From the NCBI RefSeq assembly GCF_000764305.2, contig NW_025932507.1, forward strand, positions 7,307 through 71,306: a stretch of DNA of 64,000 bases, read 5' to 3'. The notes beneath the pieces are model-generated. The model had not been told where the DNA came from and made no database searches. It was given only the letters and a program-made list of their open reading frames with translations. Positions 23,177 through 34,772 of this stretch are shown here, piece by piece (positions within the stretch are counted from its first letter, which is position 1; every line of letters begins with the position of its first letter). This DNA is from Hyalella azteca (lineage: Eukaryota; Arthropoda; Malacostraca; Amphipoda; Hyalellidae). A program made the position numbers and the translations under genes.

Positions 23177-26100
23177 TCAAGATGTTTCCTGGAAATCATT
23201 CGGGAAATTACTATCTTTGCCGCTGACATTACAGGTGTTGCTTCTACGACTGTTGTGAAAGCTTCTCCCATCCATCCGGGACGAGCTACGGTATGTGCCA
23301 CGAGATGAATCGTTTAATGAGCCACGAGAGGAGCCGTAAGACGAGCCACGAGAGGCGCCGTTAGACAAGCCGCGAGAAGAGCCGTTGGACGAGCCGTTGA
23401 ACGAGCCACGAGAGGAGCCGTTGAACGAGCCACGAGAGGCGCCGTTGAACGAGCCACGAGAGGAGCCGTTGGACGAGCAGTGCGATGAGCCGCGGTGCGA
23501 GTCACGATACGAGCCTCGGGACGAGTGAACGCCGCTTCTTGGTGGTTTCCTGCCTTTTAGGCGCGGAGCTTGAAACCTGTAAAATGCATAACAATGTAGT
23601 GACTGTGACTTGGAAAGCACCATAAGTACCACATAAATATAATAAGTATAAATGATACTGAGTCTTAAAGAAGACGGATAATGTTTGCAATACAGATATG
23701 AGATCTTGGTGGTTTCCTGCCTTTTAGGCGCGGAGCTTGAAACCTGTAGAATGCATAACAATGTAGTGACTGTAACTTGGAAAGCACCATAAGTACCACA
23801 TAAATATAATAAGTATAAATGATACTGAGTCTTAAAGAAGACGGATAATGTTTGCAATAAAGATATGAGCCTTAGAAATATTTCAACTGCATTTCAAATT
23901 ATAATCTAAATTTTAGACAAATTTTCATGATTTCAAATCTTGCTATGGATATCATTCTCTAAGACAAAATGGACACAACGGATGGTACTACATCCCAGAC
24001 TAGTGAATCAAGGCTCAGTGTTGATCTTTCAACATGCATATCCATACAAAAATAAAGCCTGTAGCCAAAGATTATAGGAATCTATGTCATTGAAATTATG
24101 TCATGAGAATTGCAGAGCAAGGCAATTACTTGAAATTGTACAATGCTTTTAATACTAGTAAACCTTAAATTGTATAATTCTAAATATACCAACATAATCT
24201 TAATTTTTCACTCTATTTAAATTATTTTATGGTTAAACTGAAAATTTCACTACCTGGCGTTTCTAAATCTTTTCAAACAATATAAATTTATTATTAAGAG
24301 TTTGTCAATAAAATGGCATTTTGAGCTTTTTAGCACATTTTCTCATTTATGGAAAAAATGCACCATTGTGCTCACCATGTCAGTCTGTCTGTCCGTCTGT
24401 CTGTGACCTTGTCGAAAAGTTTTTGTCGACAAGAAAATGCGCTCTCTGTCACTCACTGCAGTGAGTACTGAGTTATATCAGGCAAAGAGCACAGCTCAAA
24501 TTCTTTGAAGAGGTTACTGAAGTGACCTCATAGCAAAGGTGATGGTATCTCATCATGCAAGCAAATTAAAATGTAGAATAAAAAAATTCAAATGAGCAAC
24601 ATAGAAACAAGAGAAGAAATTTATTTTGGAATTTTATACAAACCTGTTGATTAATAGACTACCAACAAACATGGCAATCTGTCTCAAAGTAAAAATTTAG
24701 GTGAAAAAATTTTATTCATCTTAATGGACACAATTCAACACATTTGTGTGCAGAAAAATCAACTAATAGGTACACATTATTGGTGCATAATTCAGAGAAC
24801 AGTAAGTGGATAAAAAAAATCTTTCACTCATAATGTTAAATATTCTCTCTTTGATTTTAGGCCATATCTACCTAGGCAAATGAGGAGGAAGGGCTGAACA
24901 GGAAACCAGCACAGCAAGACCTCTGCGTTCCCACAGCACTCTGAGACGTTCTAGTCCAGCCACTGAAGATGACCATATATGCTCCTCTCTGAAAGTCAAA
25001 ATTTCCAAATTTAAAATTGCAGAGAATGGTAGGCAAAAAAAATATTATAGTGAAATAAATATTTTTGAAATTATATTCAGTAGAACTAATGCTTATAAGC
25101 TTTCTCAACTAGGTACTAAGATTATATACTATCAATAAAAAAAAAAATCAACACTCAAACAGGAGCTTTCTCATAAATGTAGGCATAGATGGCTTTGTAA
25201 AATTGTAAGAACTCTTTGCCCAAGCATTGCAGCATTGACAGTATTTATTTCTGAAGAAATGCAATTTTACTAAGCAGTAGACTCACTCAGAAATTGTGTC
25301 AAAAGTTGCACTGTAAACATCCATAGCAGAGCTGATTGTTTTCAAACACAATTCTACTGATGCAGCATTCTGACTTTCACCTATCATCATCACCCTCACA
25401 GATGGGTCAGACTGCAGCCTGAAAAAACACATGTTGAATAGTTAGGCATGAATTTCTAAACCAAACACAGTGCGTAGGTATGTAAAATAAACGTCAAATG
25501 CCAAATCACAAACATATTTTGGCATTTATTTAAAACATTGTATCTCATGCTTCTTCAAATTAGCATGGAGGTGGGTGTTATTATTCAAAATTTACTTAAA
25601 AATGGTACTCACAAAGCAATCAGATTATATGCTAAAAAATCAAGGTATTTACTACACTTGATGAACATACTTCAAAGGAGCATGAACCAATGTAAATATA
25701 AAAGAAAGGCAACCTACCCAAATAAGTTTAAGACCTAAGTTTGATACTATGCAATGAATTTTTGATAAGTTTGATACTTCATGGCACTATTACATTCAAA
25801 TTTAATGTGCCACATTCATTTTCTTCATCATCAATCAATCTTTGGAAACTAGAATCTTTATTCAGTAATATACCTACACCTGTGTAAATATTTGAAAATA
25901 ATTTTTCATATCTTTACTTGGCAAATGTTAACACAAAGAGTGTTAAGAGGTTTTGGTGAAAGATAAAATCCCTGGCAATAACATGTAAAATAATGTTTTA
26001 TATTAAAGTTATCTAATTTACTCCTAGTATAACCAACAAGGAAGCAACTTCAATAATCTTAGTTTGAATTGATTTTTGATGGACTATGTAATTGTTGCAT

Positions 26101-28854
26101 TAATTCTTCAGCATTTAAGCAACAGCAATGTGTAGTTTAATAATCATTAAATTATTCATTTCAGAAATTGTAACGTACATGTCCATTACCAATCCACGAG
26201 CTTCATCACATAACAACTCTTCATTCAAGACCACCGGAATGTGCTCCAAATCTTCTGGCAAGGCCTCAATTCTCATTTCACATTGATTTTGTTTACTAAT
26301 AACATACTTATCCATAATTTGAGCATTTATAAAGTTATTAATAATTTTCTTCAACCAAATAACTAAATGGATAGTTATAGTTCCATCTTGATTATCTGCA
26401 AAAGAAACAATTTTAATAATAGAGATCATAAAATGAACTATTTAGAAAATAACCTACATATCAAAACTAGGATTGCTTCTTTGTAGGGTTTGATTCTTTC
26501 ATGCTGCAACCAGAGATTTCCAGCTAATTTTGGAGCTCCAACTTTCCTGCTACATTCTACATGAATTACTTTCTATCCCAGTGTAAAACAAAGTGCATGA
26601 TTTGGCTGCAAGATTTCAGTGAAGCATATTTAAATTATCACCCTGATTTGATGTTATTCAAAGTGGAGTCATCTGAAAGAATGAAACATTCAAGATACAA
26701 AACAACAAAAGGGATAAAATTAGCCAATGAGCATCAGGCAGCCTAGCAAGATAAATTTTAGGTTTTGGCTCATTCAAAAACAGCTGCTGCCTGCTGTTCA
26801 GGTTTTTGTATAAGTTTATACTGGAAATTTGGAATTGTTAAATTTTGTGCAAAATGTACCTATGCATTCAAAGTTAATGTGATGATTTTTCTCTTCAACA
26901 ATTAATAACCAAGAAAAAATATTTGAACTGATTTTTGAGATTTCATATTTTCATCTGTCATTTGAATTCCTGGCATTGCGGCAAAGCAAAGAAGTTTTTA
27001 GACTCATCCTTAAGTTCAATTTTGAGTCCTGTAAATAGTTTAGTAGACCAGCAAAGTATCATGGATACTAGTAAGTAGTATTATCATACACAAGACTAGG
27101 TTTAAATCTTGACTTGTGACTGTGAGCCTGTGGCTGTGAGTTGCTTAGAAAATTAAAAAATATTTGGGTTTAGAAATTACTTTTTAAAGACAACATAGCA
27201 CTTTCTACCTATTTCTAAAGAGGCCAGTCTCCTGTCCTGTGTCTTTGTAGTCCAATGATGTTCCACACATGCAATAAATTTTTTATTCCATTTTTATATA
27301 CAGGGTGAACCAGAATTAACTAACCCTTTTAATTTGTTAATAAATAAAAAACTAAGAACGTTATGAAGTTGAAACTTGTTTTATTTAAAAGAAGAACATT
27401 TTTATAGTAATATTGTATCCTAGTTAAAATACTGTATCCTATTACAATATTTTATTATTGTATTAGTTAAATATTTATTATGTATTAATAATATGTATTA
27501 GTTAAAATATTGTATGTAATATTGTATCCTAGTTAGTTATTGTATCCTAAAAACTAGGATACAATATTTAGTATCCTATAATTACCATAAAAATGTTCTG
27601 CTTTAAAATAAAACAAGTTTCAACCTCATAACGCTCTTAGTTTTTTATTTATTAACAAATTAAAAGGGTCATTTAATTCTGGTTCACCCTGTATTATATT
27701 TTTTAAATTATTTATTATGCCTATTGATTCAAGCTTTGTCTATGACTATGACTTTACACAAGCACAACCGTGCATTGAGCACAAGTGTGCAGAAAATTCA
27801 AGATAGATTGGACAGGTAGAACATAGAAGTGTTTTAAATATTGATCATAAGATTTAGATTAGTTGCAATTGCATACAAACAAATAACAAGCACTCAAGCA
27901 GTGACCAGTGAGTGAAGTTAAAGAGAAGAGAAGTATTTAGTGTTGTCTATAAGTTGTAATGAACTGATTCTAAAAAATCTCTGGTTTACCACTTTGAACT
28001 TTGAGCACTCATCATTCATTCATTGACATTCCATAGTTTTGAGTTTTCAATATTACTCAATAGTCAATACTCAGTCAGTCAGTCAGTCTCTCAATGACTC
28101 AACCCAATTACAGTTTTTACATGAAATTATGACTGATTCAATCAACTTAATTCTTCTAACTTTATCTGGTACGGGGTACCTAATGGAAATTTGTTTCATT
28201 CTATTAAAATGTTTAATGATGAAGATTGTCAGCCGATGGGGTCATGGGGATAAGAAGGTACCTAATCACTGTAAGTGTAATCACTCATCACCATTCACCA
28301 ATCACCATCAGTGATGCAGTGAATCACACATTTCTAAATTTCAATTAAAATTTGGCATTTGCAAGTTCTATGCTAATTTCTATGATTGGTTATGAATTAT
28401 GATGAGGTGCATCACCGACAGAACTAACAGAAGTATATTGACACGACACATCTTCAATTTTAATACTAACAAGTAACAACTACGCAACAAGTATATATAT
28501 TGTAGATAGAGAATTGAGAATTCAGCATTGTAGTGTCCGCACTAACTTAGGTAGTCTAACTAAGGAATGAACCAAGTTTGGCCTGTTGCAGATTCTTGAC
28601 AATAGATCTAAAAACTAGCCTTTTGAACAGATATGTTCAAAATTTGTATGTATATAAGTATATTTAAAAAATAATAATAAGTAAAAAAACCGACGACGAA
28701 ACAGATAGCGACTGGTCTTGCCAAGTCCGTTGAGGGATGGGCAGCTCCATCCTGACCTCCCAAATAAACACTTACGGATGACACTAGCAACTGTATTTGA
28801 AACCGTAGATCCGAGCATCCGGATGTCTTCAGTTTTCCTTTGAATAAGAAGCAT
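23177..28854 (-). CDS. Unrecognised 314-aa protein with SRGS-repeat tail
   Basis: Exons in coding order: 28854-28776, 26395-26179, 25418-25287, 24988-24872, 23576-23177. Junctions are GT-AG, phases (1,2,2,2) agree, and the total is 945 nt with stop. The first exon (MLLIQRKTEDIRMLGS...) is the least certain; another small exon could hide in the 2.4-kb intron 1. The centre is a mixed globular region (HNQDGTITIHLVIWLKKIIN, DEARGLVMDML, VRVMMIGESQNAASVELCL, AGLERLRVLWERRGLAVLV, then ALPPHLPR). The last about 115 residues are low-complexity, with eight-residue units near GSSRGSFN, rich in Ser, Arg, Gly and Asn, and look disordered. I do not recognise the family. Divergent to CPLANE2 over a short gap, so possibly co-expressed. 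RG-rich tails often bind RNA, but that is only a guess here. Confidence 0.75.
23310..23530 (-). repeat. 24-bp coding minisatellite for SRGSFNGS units
   Basis: Imperfect units of GGC-TC(C)-TCT-CGT-GGC-TCG-TTC-AAC and shortened variants, all in frame, inside the last exon of the SRGS-repeat gene. Length is a multiple of three throughout, so selection appears to have kept the frame. Confidence 0.85.
23536..23869 (-). repeat. 167-bp tandem duplication across the last acceptor of the SRGS-repeat gene
   Basis: Copies 23536-23702 and 23703-23869 are nearly identical (about five differences). Each contains the acceptor TACAG|GTTTCAAGC and the first 41 bases of the final exon. Using the upstream acceptor (exon start 23743) gives FQAPRLKGRKPPRS and then a stop 39 bases later, so only the inner acceptor (23576) yields the SRGS tail. 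The high identity means the duplication is recent. Confidence 0.93.
24332..24477 (+). mobile_element. Small palindromic MITE-like element, copy 2
   Basis: Ends AGCACATTTTCTC and AAGAAAATGCGCT (24443) with a CTGT/CCGT-rich centre. The 3' extension holds the 16-bp perfect palindrome ACTCACTGCAGTGAGT and then ACTGAGTTATAT, shared with copy 1. It lies in intron 4 of the SRGS-repeat gene. Confidence 0.85.
27301..27691. mobile_element. 391-bp near-palindromic MITE
   Basis: TA-flanked. Arms start CAGGGTGAACCAGAATTAA and end in the reverse complement TTAATTCTGGTTCACCCTG, and the inverted similarity continues inward for over 120 bp (for example GAAACTTGTTTTATTT and AAATAAAACAAGTTTC). The centre holds repeated TATTGTATCCTA units in both directions. 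There is no coding capacity. End sequence and TA target suggest a Tc1/mariner-driven element. It sits in intron 1 of the SRGS-repeat gene. Confidence 0.9.
27720..27870 (+). repeat. Third copy of the TGCAAAATTTCAGAT-type interspersed repeat
   Basis: TATTGATTCAAGC, CACAAGTGTGCAGAAAATTCA and AGATTGGACAGGTAGAA match the module at 11082-11350 in order and spacing, with substitutions. Here it lacks the CAGA tail. Confidence 0.55.
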
Positions 28855-28921
28855 CAGATTCCAGCAGTTGCCATTCGACTATCTCCACGGGAGTTATCTT
28901 GTAGCAACGAAGCTGGTGCAT
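28829..28921 (-). other. Upstream ORF overlapping the SRGS-repeat gene start
   Basis: ATG at 28921 opens a 30-codon frame (MHQLRCYKITPVEIVEWQLL...) that ends at 28829 and overlaps the proposed main ATG (28854) in another frame. If transcription begins upstream of 28921 this ORF would reduce use of the main start; if it begins within 28855-28920 it does not matter. It is also a warning that the first exon could be wrong. Confidence 0.35.
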
Positions 28922-29055
28922 TGTGATTAAATAAAACTAATCATTTATCCTTACTATAGTTTTCAAGAAATGAGCGGTGAATCGAATAAAAAAAGGATAA
29001 ATAGTTGAAAAAAATTAGAGAAAGAGGTATCAAAAGAACAAGTCGTCAATCTTCA
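28922..29055. promoter_or_regulatory. Probable bidirectional promoter between the SRGS-repeat gene and CPLANE2
   Basis: Only about 134 bases separate the outermost ATGs of two divergent genes. The interval holds an inverted pair TTTATCCTT/AAGGATAAA (28945-28953 and 28995-29003). No TATA box is clear. The shared-promoter reading is an inference from spacing. Confidence 0.5.
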
Positions 29056-32000
29056 ATGACAGAAAATATGAAATGCAATGAGGGACAGTACGTTAGTTTA
29101 CTGATGCCTGGAACAGAGAGGCGGAAGATTTTTGGTGAGCGGAACCGAATTGTGAATGCACATTATTGTTGTGTGTTGTCATAATAATGTAGAATATGCA
29201 AGCACAGTTTATTTTCTCCTATAAAACAGTTGGTTTTTGGTTATTAGCTTTAAAATATTAATTAAAACTGATTTATTTTTTTCTTTTATTTTTTATTTAT
29301 TTATTATACTGATTTATTTTTTTCTTTCTCTGCCGGTGCGATTTAATATTTCGAAACTTAGACAGACAAGCAATGATCCCAATTACTGAACAGTTTTTTA
29401 CTCAGCAGTATACAATTAAACAATATCTATAGGATTGTTATATGCGTATAACACGGTGAAATAATAACGTCAATTCTTGCCTTTCTTTATTTTCACGTAA
29501 ATATAACTATAAAATAATAAAGTAAAGGTATAATTGTTGCTTCAACAAGTCGCCAAGGGCAATACATACAATATAATTAGAATACTAGATAAAAACACAG
29601 GTCGGCGGTCGCTGTGTTTGGGTACCCGAAAATACGACTTTTTTACATTTCTGCAACTTTATCGCTCTTTTATATATATATACCTATATTGGTATGCCAT
29701 TTCTGTCGAGGCGCATTGACTCAAAATGAGTACCTATCTCGGAATTTGTCATTGACAAAAATGTTGACATATTTTTAGCGGCAATTTCTACCGCGTTGGA
29801 GAACTACTGAAACTTCAGCCTATTTAATTGAACGTTGTCCGTTAGCCATACCTATAAGGCTATAGTGTATGTGATGTTTTTCAATGGCTTAATAAAAAAC
29901 TGGAACTTTAACTTTAATTGAATAAAAGATTATAACGAATTTGTTAGTGCTCTATTTTTGTATAAATATTCTGCACACTCAAAGCCAAAAGACGCGATTG
30001 TTATGAACGCTCATTTAACCTTTATGATTATCAACGTTCATACTGATGGTCTTATAAATCGCATGAACTTACCTTCGATATTTTCTCTTCTTCTAAGAAA
30101 ACGTTTATCAGCATAATGAATCGCAGAAACGACATTTTTCGATATTTTTTCGTTTTTTTTTTCTGAGAGGAGCTCCGTCAGCCTAATGAATCGCACGAAC
30201 TTATCTTAAATGTTATTTCTTCTTCTAAGAGAAGGTCCATCAGCCTGATGAATCACATCACCTCATCTTAGATTTATTTTTCATCTAAGAGAAGGTCCAT
30301 CAAACTAAATCGAGACAAAAACCTGTCGCTAGTGATGTCCTAAATCAAATCACTTTATCAGTGCTCTTGCTTGCCCGGTTGTCCCTAGGCCTGCTGGAAA
30401 AACCGGACTTCCCTGCCGCGACGACTCAAGCTTCTTACAAACTTTACGTGTGCGGAAGACCAGGCTCGGGTAAAACGTGGGCGAGGAGTCGCTTGGCAGG
30501 GCGTGAGGTCTGCAGTGAAGTGAGCGGCGAAGAAGCTGTGTCTGGCATCGAAGCTAATGTCATTTACTGGCCTATGAAGGTGAGTGATCCTTTTAGTAGA
30601 ATTCTATAGTACGACGCAAGTCTCATTCAACGAATGTTTTTTCCACACTCATAGCCAATTGAATGTATTTATATCTTTTAAATGACTAGCTGCGCTTGTT
30701 GCGGCTTTGACTGCAGTTTATTGACCTACGATCTATCATAAAGAATTAAATAATAGCCGAAAACATGACTGTATTTGCGGTATTACTATAAGTCAACAAA
30801 AAACTCTCCTCATACAGGCTTCAAGTTCGAATCGAAGGTGTCTATTCTGTAACAAAAATCATTAAAAATATATTGTTTGAAATTGTAAAATTCGCAGCCA
30901 TCCTGCATTTTTGTAGAAACTTCACTCGTGAAATGAACATGATTGTCATGAATTGCTAAAATGTGAACTATGTGGATCACATGATTCGGGAATATTCAAG
31001 ACTGATTACTTTACAATTTACATGAATAGCCAGAGCTGGGCAGCGCCATTTTGAAATGTAGCGGGCGCTACCGCTACCGCTACAATTGCTTAAATGTAGC
31101 GCCGCTACCGCTACTGAAAATGTAGCGGCCGCGACATGTAGCGCGCTACTGCCCACCTCTGTGAATAGCATCATGTAACTCAGCTCGTCTAAGCCTGCCA
31201 AGGTGTTCAGTTTCAAAAGTATAAAACTGACAATTGCTCTTTTTCTGTAGTACCTCATTGATTCAATTTCTTATTTTTACTATGGAGCTCTCAATAGATC
31301 ACGACTCAACGTTGCAATGAGAAAATCATCGATAAGAAAAGAAAAATCATAGAGGGTAAAATTATGGTCTCGTACGTAACAAGGGTTTCGAAGTTTATTT
31401 AAAGTGAAAGTGAGCACAAACGCAACATTAAAATAAAAAATCATAGAGCTAAAGCAAATTACAAACTAACTACTTAGAAGGTGATGGCTACCGATTTTTC
31501 ACTTTCGTACTTTTTCTTTGCATAGTAAGTCAAAATTATTAAAAAGCAAGAAATGTTTGTATCAACTTTCAGTTCCTAGAAACGAATTGCGTTAGCTTAG
31601 CAAAGTCAATCTTATGAGTTCATTTGGTGATATTTTGGAACTGAAAGCACTAATTCGCTGCCGTCTTAATTGAAAGGTTGCCTTTTCCAAAGATTAGCGG
31701 CAAGTCGATACTTTTCCGCTTGGAGCTTTGGGAAGCAGGCGAATGGAGTGTGAGGCGATATGATCACATTTTGCCCGTGAGTATCAGGGTAATTGTATTG
31801 ATAAATATTGCAGAAGAATACTTCCCACTATGTTAATTTATACAAAATCTACTAGCCTCGCTAGTTAACTTAAGTATCCAGTTAATTGTTGTAATGAATA
31901 TTACATAACTATTCATCCCACTATGTTCACTTTGACGCAGTCTATTCCACGATATGTTTACAGTTCAGCGTCTTTGTCCGCACCGTAAAACAAAGATAAT

Positions 32001-33333
32001 TAGCATTGCTTTGGACATGAATGAACAATTTGGCTTTGAAATAATGTGATTAATGTCGTTGTGTTTAATTTCAAGTCAATACTTCTGATAGAGTAATTCT
32101 TAATGATCAGGTTTATGCTGACTTTCGAATGGTAGACAACTAATAAGAATGTAGATTCTCATTTCAAAGGGATCGCAGAGGTTTTATTTAATGTCATTGC
32201 CAAGCATACCAGAATCATGCCCTCCAGCTAGCATAGAAACTGTCTTGATGAATACCAATCCCATATATCGCGAGTGTAAGTCTGCTATATCCAGAAGGTC
32301 AATCATTAATTCTGGAATGAAATGTTACATCTCAAGAAGCCGATCCCAATCTAAAATAATAAAAAAAATAAAATTTAAATTAAAAAAAAATTATAGTCCG
32401 TTTCGAGATTGTCCGCTTTTATGGGTGAGGTTAACTAATTTTGAGCGTGAAACGCGTTCAATGCTGTAGTTTCTTTAAAACGAATATTTCACTTTTCTTT
32501 TCTGTACGCAAACAGAGTTTATAATTTTGTATTGTCTGATTGCAGGTTAATTTATTTTTTTACCACATGATCGTGTATGTCTTTTCCACAACTGCAACTT
32601 ATTCAGCCTGGAAAAGTAAGTCATTAAACGAATAGTACAGATAATTTTGCATTATCGATAGTTGCATTATTTATAATATAAAAGCTGGGTCGCGTTTCAA
32701 GGCCTGTCGAGACGGCGTGAATGGGGTGCTGCTGTGCTTCTCTATCAACGACTCCCAAGGCTGGCAAGAGCTGCCGCGACTGCTGGCGACTTCAGTGCAG
32801 CCTGGCGAGAAGGCTACCGTCATACCATTGGCCACAAGGTACCCTATGTCTTAACCTTTTGCCTGCAGATACATTGAACGTTCTATCGCGGTTAGTATCC
32901 ACAATTACGTAGTATCTTTGTATAATAACGGTAACAACAGTTATCACTGTTTTGGATAATGGGTCGTATACGATAAACGTATTTTTCCTCGGAACATAGC
33001 GAATGTTCTTGAAAACGACTGACGTTATTCAATGATTATTTTTTCAGGACGAGTGAGTCAAATGGCGACTGGGAAGCAAGCCAAGCCGATATAAAAGCCC
33101 TGGAAGAACGTTGCAACGTGACAGTGTTGCGTATGCCTCCGCCCACCGCCTGCAACCACGCGAGCTCGCGGCCCCAGCATTCTGCGGACACCTTGGCGAG
33201 GGGCGGAGATGCGAGGAGTATGTTGTCGCAAGACGGCATCACTGATGAAATAAGAGCCATTGAACCTATACTCAGTGCCATCTGCTTGAAGCTTTGGCAG
33301 AAGGAGCAAGAATTACTTATGTCTATAAAATAG
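29056..33333 (+). CDS. CPLANE2: CPLANE2/RSG1 homologue, atypical small GTPase for ciliogenesis
   Basis: Exons 29056-29134, 30362-30579, 31693-31776, 32702-32838, 33048-33333; GT-AG, phases 1,0,0,2, total 804 nt, 267 aa (the human protein is about 258). N-terminus CNEGQYVSLLM..RRKIF resembles the family leader. The P-loop is GRPGSGKT (58-65); then SGIEANVIYWP, the switch II position LELWEAGEW (109-117), where canonical DxxG is changed to ExxG (E113), and YDHILP|ACRDGVNGVLLCFSIND. The end (IEPILSAICLKLWQKEQELL) also fits. A normal G4 (N/TKxD) is missing at the expected place (IPLATRTSES). CPLANE2 acts with the CPLANE complex in intraflagellar transport and cilium formation in other animals. The ATG at 29056 is the first in frame after a TAG. 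Confidence 0.93.
29135..30361 (+). other. CPLANE2 intron 1
   Basis: AT-rich. Near 30090-30300 there are three diverged repeats of a unit like AAGAGAAGGTCCATCAGCCTGATGAATCGCA. No exon or transposon recognised. Confidence 0.5.
31031..31161. mobile_element. 131-bp hAT-type MITE with perfect 8-bp target duplication
   Basis: Inverted ends CAGAGCTGGGCAG... and ...CTGCCCACCTCTG, with a GTAGCGCCGCTACCGCTAC-rich centre. TGAATAGC flanks it on both sides (31023-31030 and 31162-31169). The 8-bp duplication and CAGAG ends are hallmarks of hAT elements. It is in CPLANE2 intron 2 and has no ORF. Confidence 0.95.
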
Positions 33334-33542
33334 TCTTCGCGACAGAACTAACCGAAGGTTTCTGGGTTTTGAGGTTTATGTTTGATTTTCTTTTAATAGC
33401 TGCAATTAATTTCTTTATTAGTTAGCCTCTGTACTTCTAACGAAATTCGAATACTAGATAGAGTAGCATAAATTCGCATACCTTTTTATTCGTTTCCTTT
33501 ACATTAATTTTCGTGAACCAGCTTGAAAAAGAGTTATTTGCA

Positions 33543-33548
33543 AATAAA
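33543..33548 (+). terminator. Polyadenylation signal AATAAA of CPLANE2
   Basis: AATAAA 210 bases after the stop codon, on the right strand. Confidence 0.65.
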
Positions 33549-33609
33549 ATTTCAGTATTTTCATGCGTATTGAATTATTCAAACTTACCTCAAGGAAATT
33601 CTTAACGAT

Positions 33610-33700
33610 TTGTTGTGGCCGAGTGGTTGAGAACGACAAGAATGGAGCACTGAGTTAAGGGTGTGAGCCCCACCTAGCAGTGAAAATTTAGCGATGTGTA
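33610..33700 (+). mobile_element. tRNA-derived SINE head
   Basis: GTGGCCGAGTGGTTGAGAAC matches the 5' part and A box of a serine-type tRNA, and AAGGGTGTGAGCCCCACC about 35 bases further corresponds to a mutated B box and 3' arm. The clover-leaf is broken, so this is a SINE relic, not a tRNA gene. Confidence 0.6.
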
Positions 33701-33726
33701 GAATTCAAAACCAGCCAGATTTGGCC

Positions 33727-33832
33727 AACGCTGCTATTACATACTGTGCTATGAGATATGGAACGCTGCTAGTACATACTGTGCTATGAGATATGGAACG
33801 CTGCTATTACCTATATACTGTGCTATGAGATA
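33727..33832. repeat. 35-bp tandem triplet
   Basis: Three units of AACGCTGCTATTACATACTG followed by TGCTATGAGATATGG, directly after the SINE head. The third unit has a 3-4 base insertion. Confidence 0.9.
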
Positions 33833-34681
33833 TTATCGATCTCTGACGGCCATTTAAATGTTTCACATATCAAACAAATGAGTTTCTCAATAGATGTCAG
33901 ATCTTACCCGACTGGCCATACACCGAATATTCAATTGCCCAAAATGAAAGAGTTATGGGTGAGACAGTTAATAAAAACGTGCGTCTTTTGCTTTTAATCG
34001 AGAACGAATACGACTTTAAAAATGGAAATGAAGCTGAGTTGATTTATGAACGAAAATGCACAAATGACGTAGTTGAAAAACAACGAACTTCGTGCTAATT
34101 ACGTCCATAAGAACTCGATGAGGATGAACGCTATTTGGGTTCACTTTGTCGAGATTCCATGAAATTTGTGATAAAGTGAGATAAAGTCAATTAATATTTT
34201 ATGATATCCGCTTTTCACTAAACCAATAAATAAAAAGTTCACAAGTGTTCATGTTTTATTGTACAGATGTTATATACTGTCACAAATAAATCCAATTATA
34301 TCACAATCGAGGAGAGATGTTTTCCATACAGAAGAAACCTCAATGAATAGCGAGTACACTACTTAAATGATAGTAAGCATATCGACAAGACGTATAGTAT
34401 TAAAATGTACTCTAGACTCCTGCATCTCCACTTGTATGTATCAGAAGTTATCATCACTGACTCTTGCATCAGGTGGTGCGAGGAAAGTTGTAGTTTATTT
34501 ATATGAGTTTAGAGTCAACAAGGTTTGAATAATAATACTTCGAATAGTTGTGGAAGCAGCGTCAATGGTTGTGAAGAAAATAATCCACGAGAAAATGTTC
34601 GCAAAATTCGAGTAAATATAAAATGTTAGTGTCACATGGGCGTTGTTTGGTGAGTTTTCTATTAAAAAACCCAGCGATTAT
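33833..34681. other. Gap between the convergent CPLANE2 and membrane-protein genes
   Basis: AT-rich, with several AATAAA-like strings on both strands; no coding region recognised. Confidence 0.5.
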
Positions 34682-34687
34682 TTTATT
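34682..34687 (-). terminator. Polyadenylation signal AATAAA of the membrane-protein gene
   Basis: AATAAA on the minus strand, 85 bases after the stop at 34773-34775. Confidence 0.65.
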
Positions 34688-34772
34688 TGTAAATATATAT
34701 GATAAACTTTTAATAGACTCAAATAAATCGCAAAGAAAATGTCACTGATGTAATTTAGCGCGTTTCAACTTC

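Noticed and set aside
23314..23505. Minus frame rich in TAPLVAR repeats
   Set aside because: Out-of-frame reading of the SRGS minisatellite.
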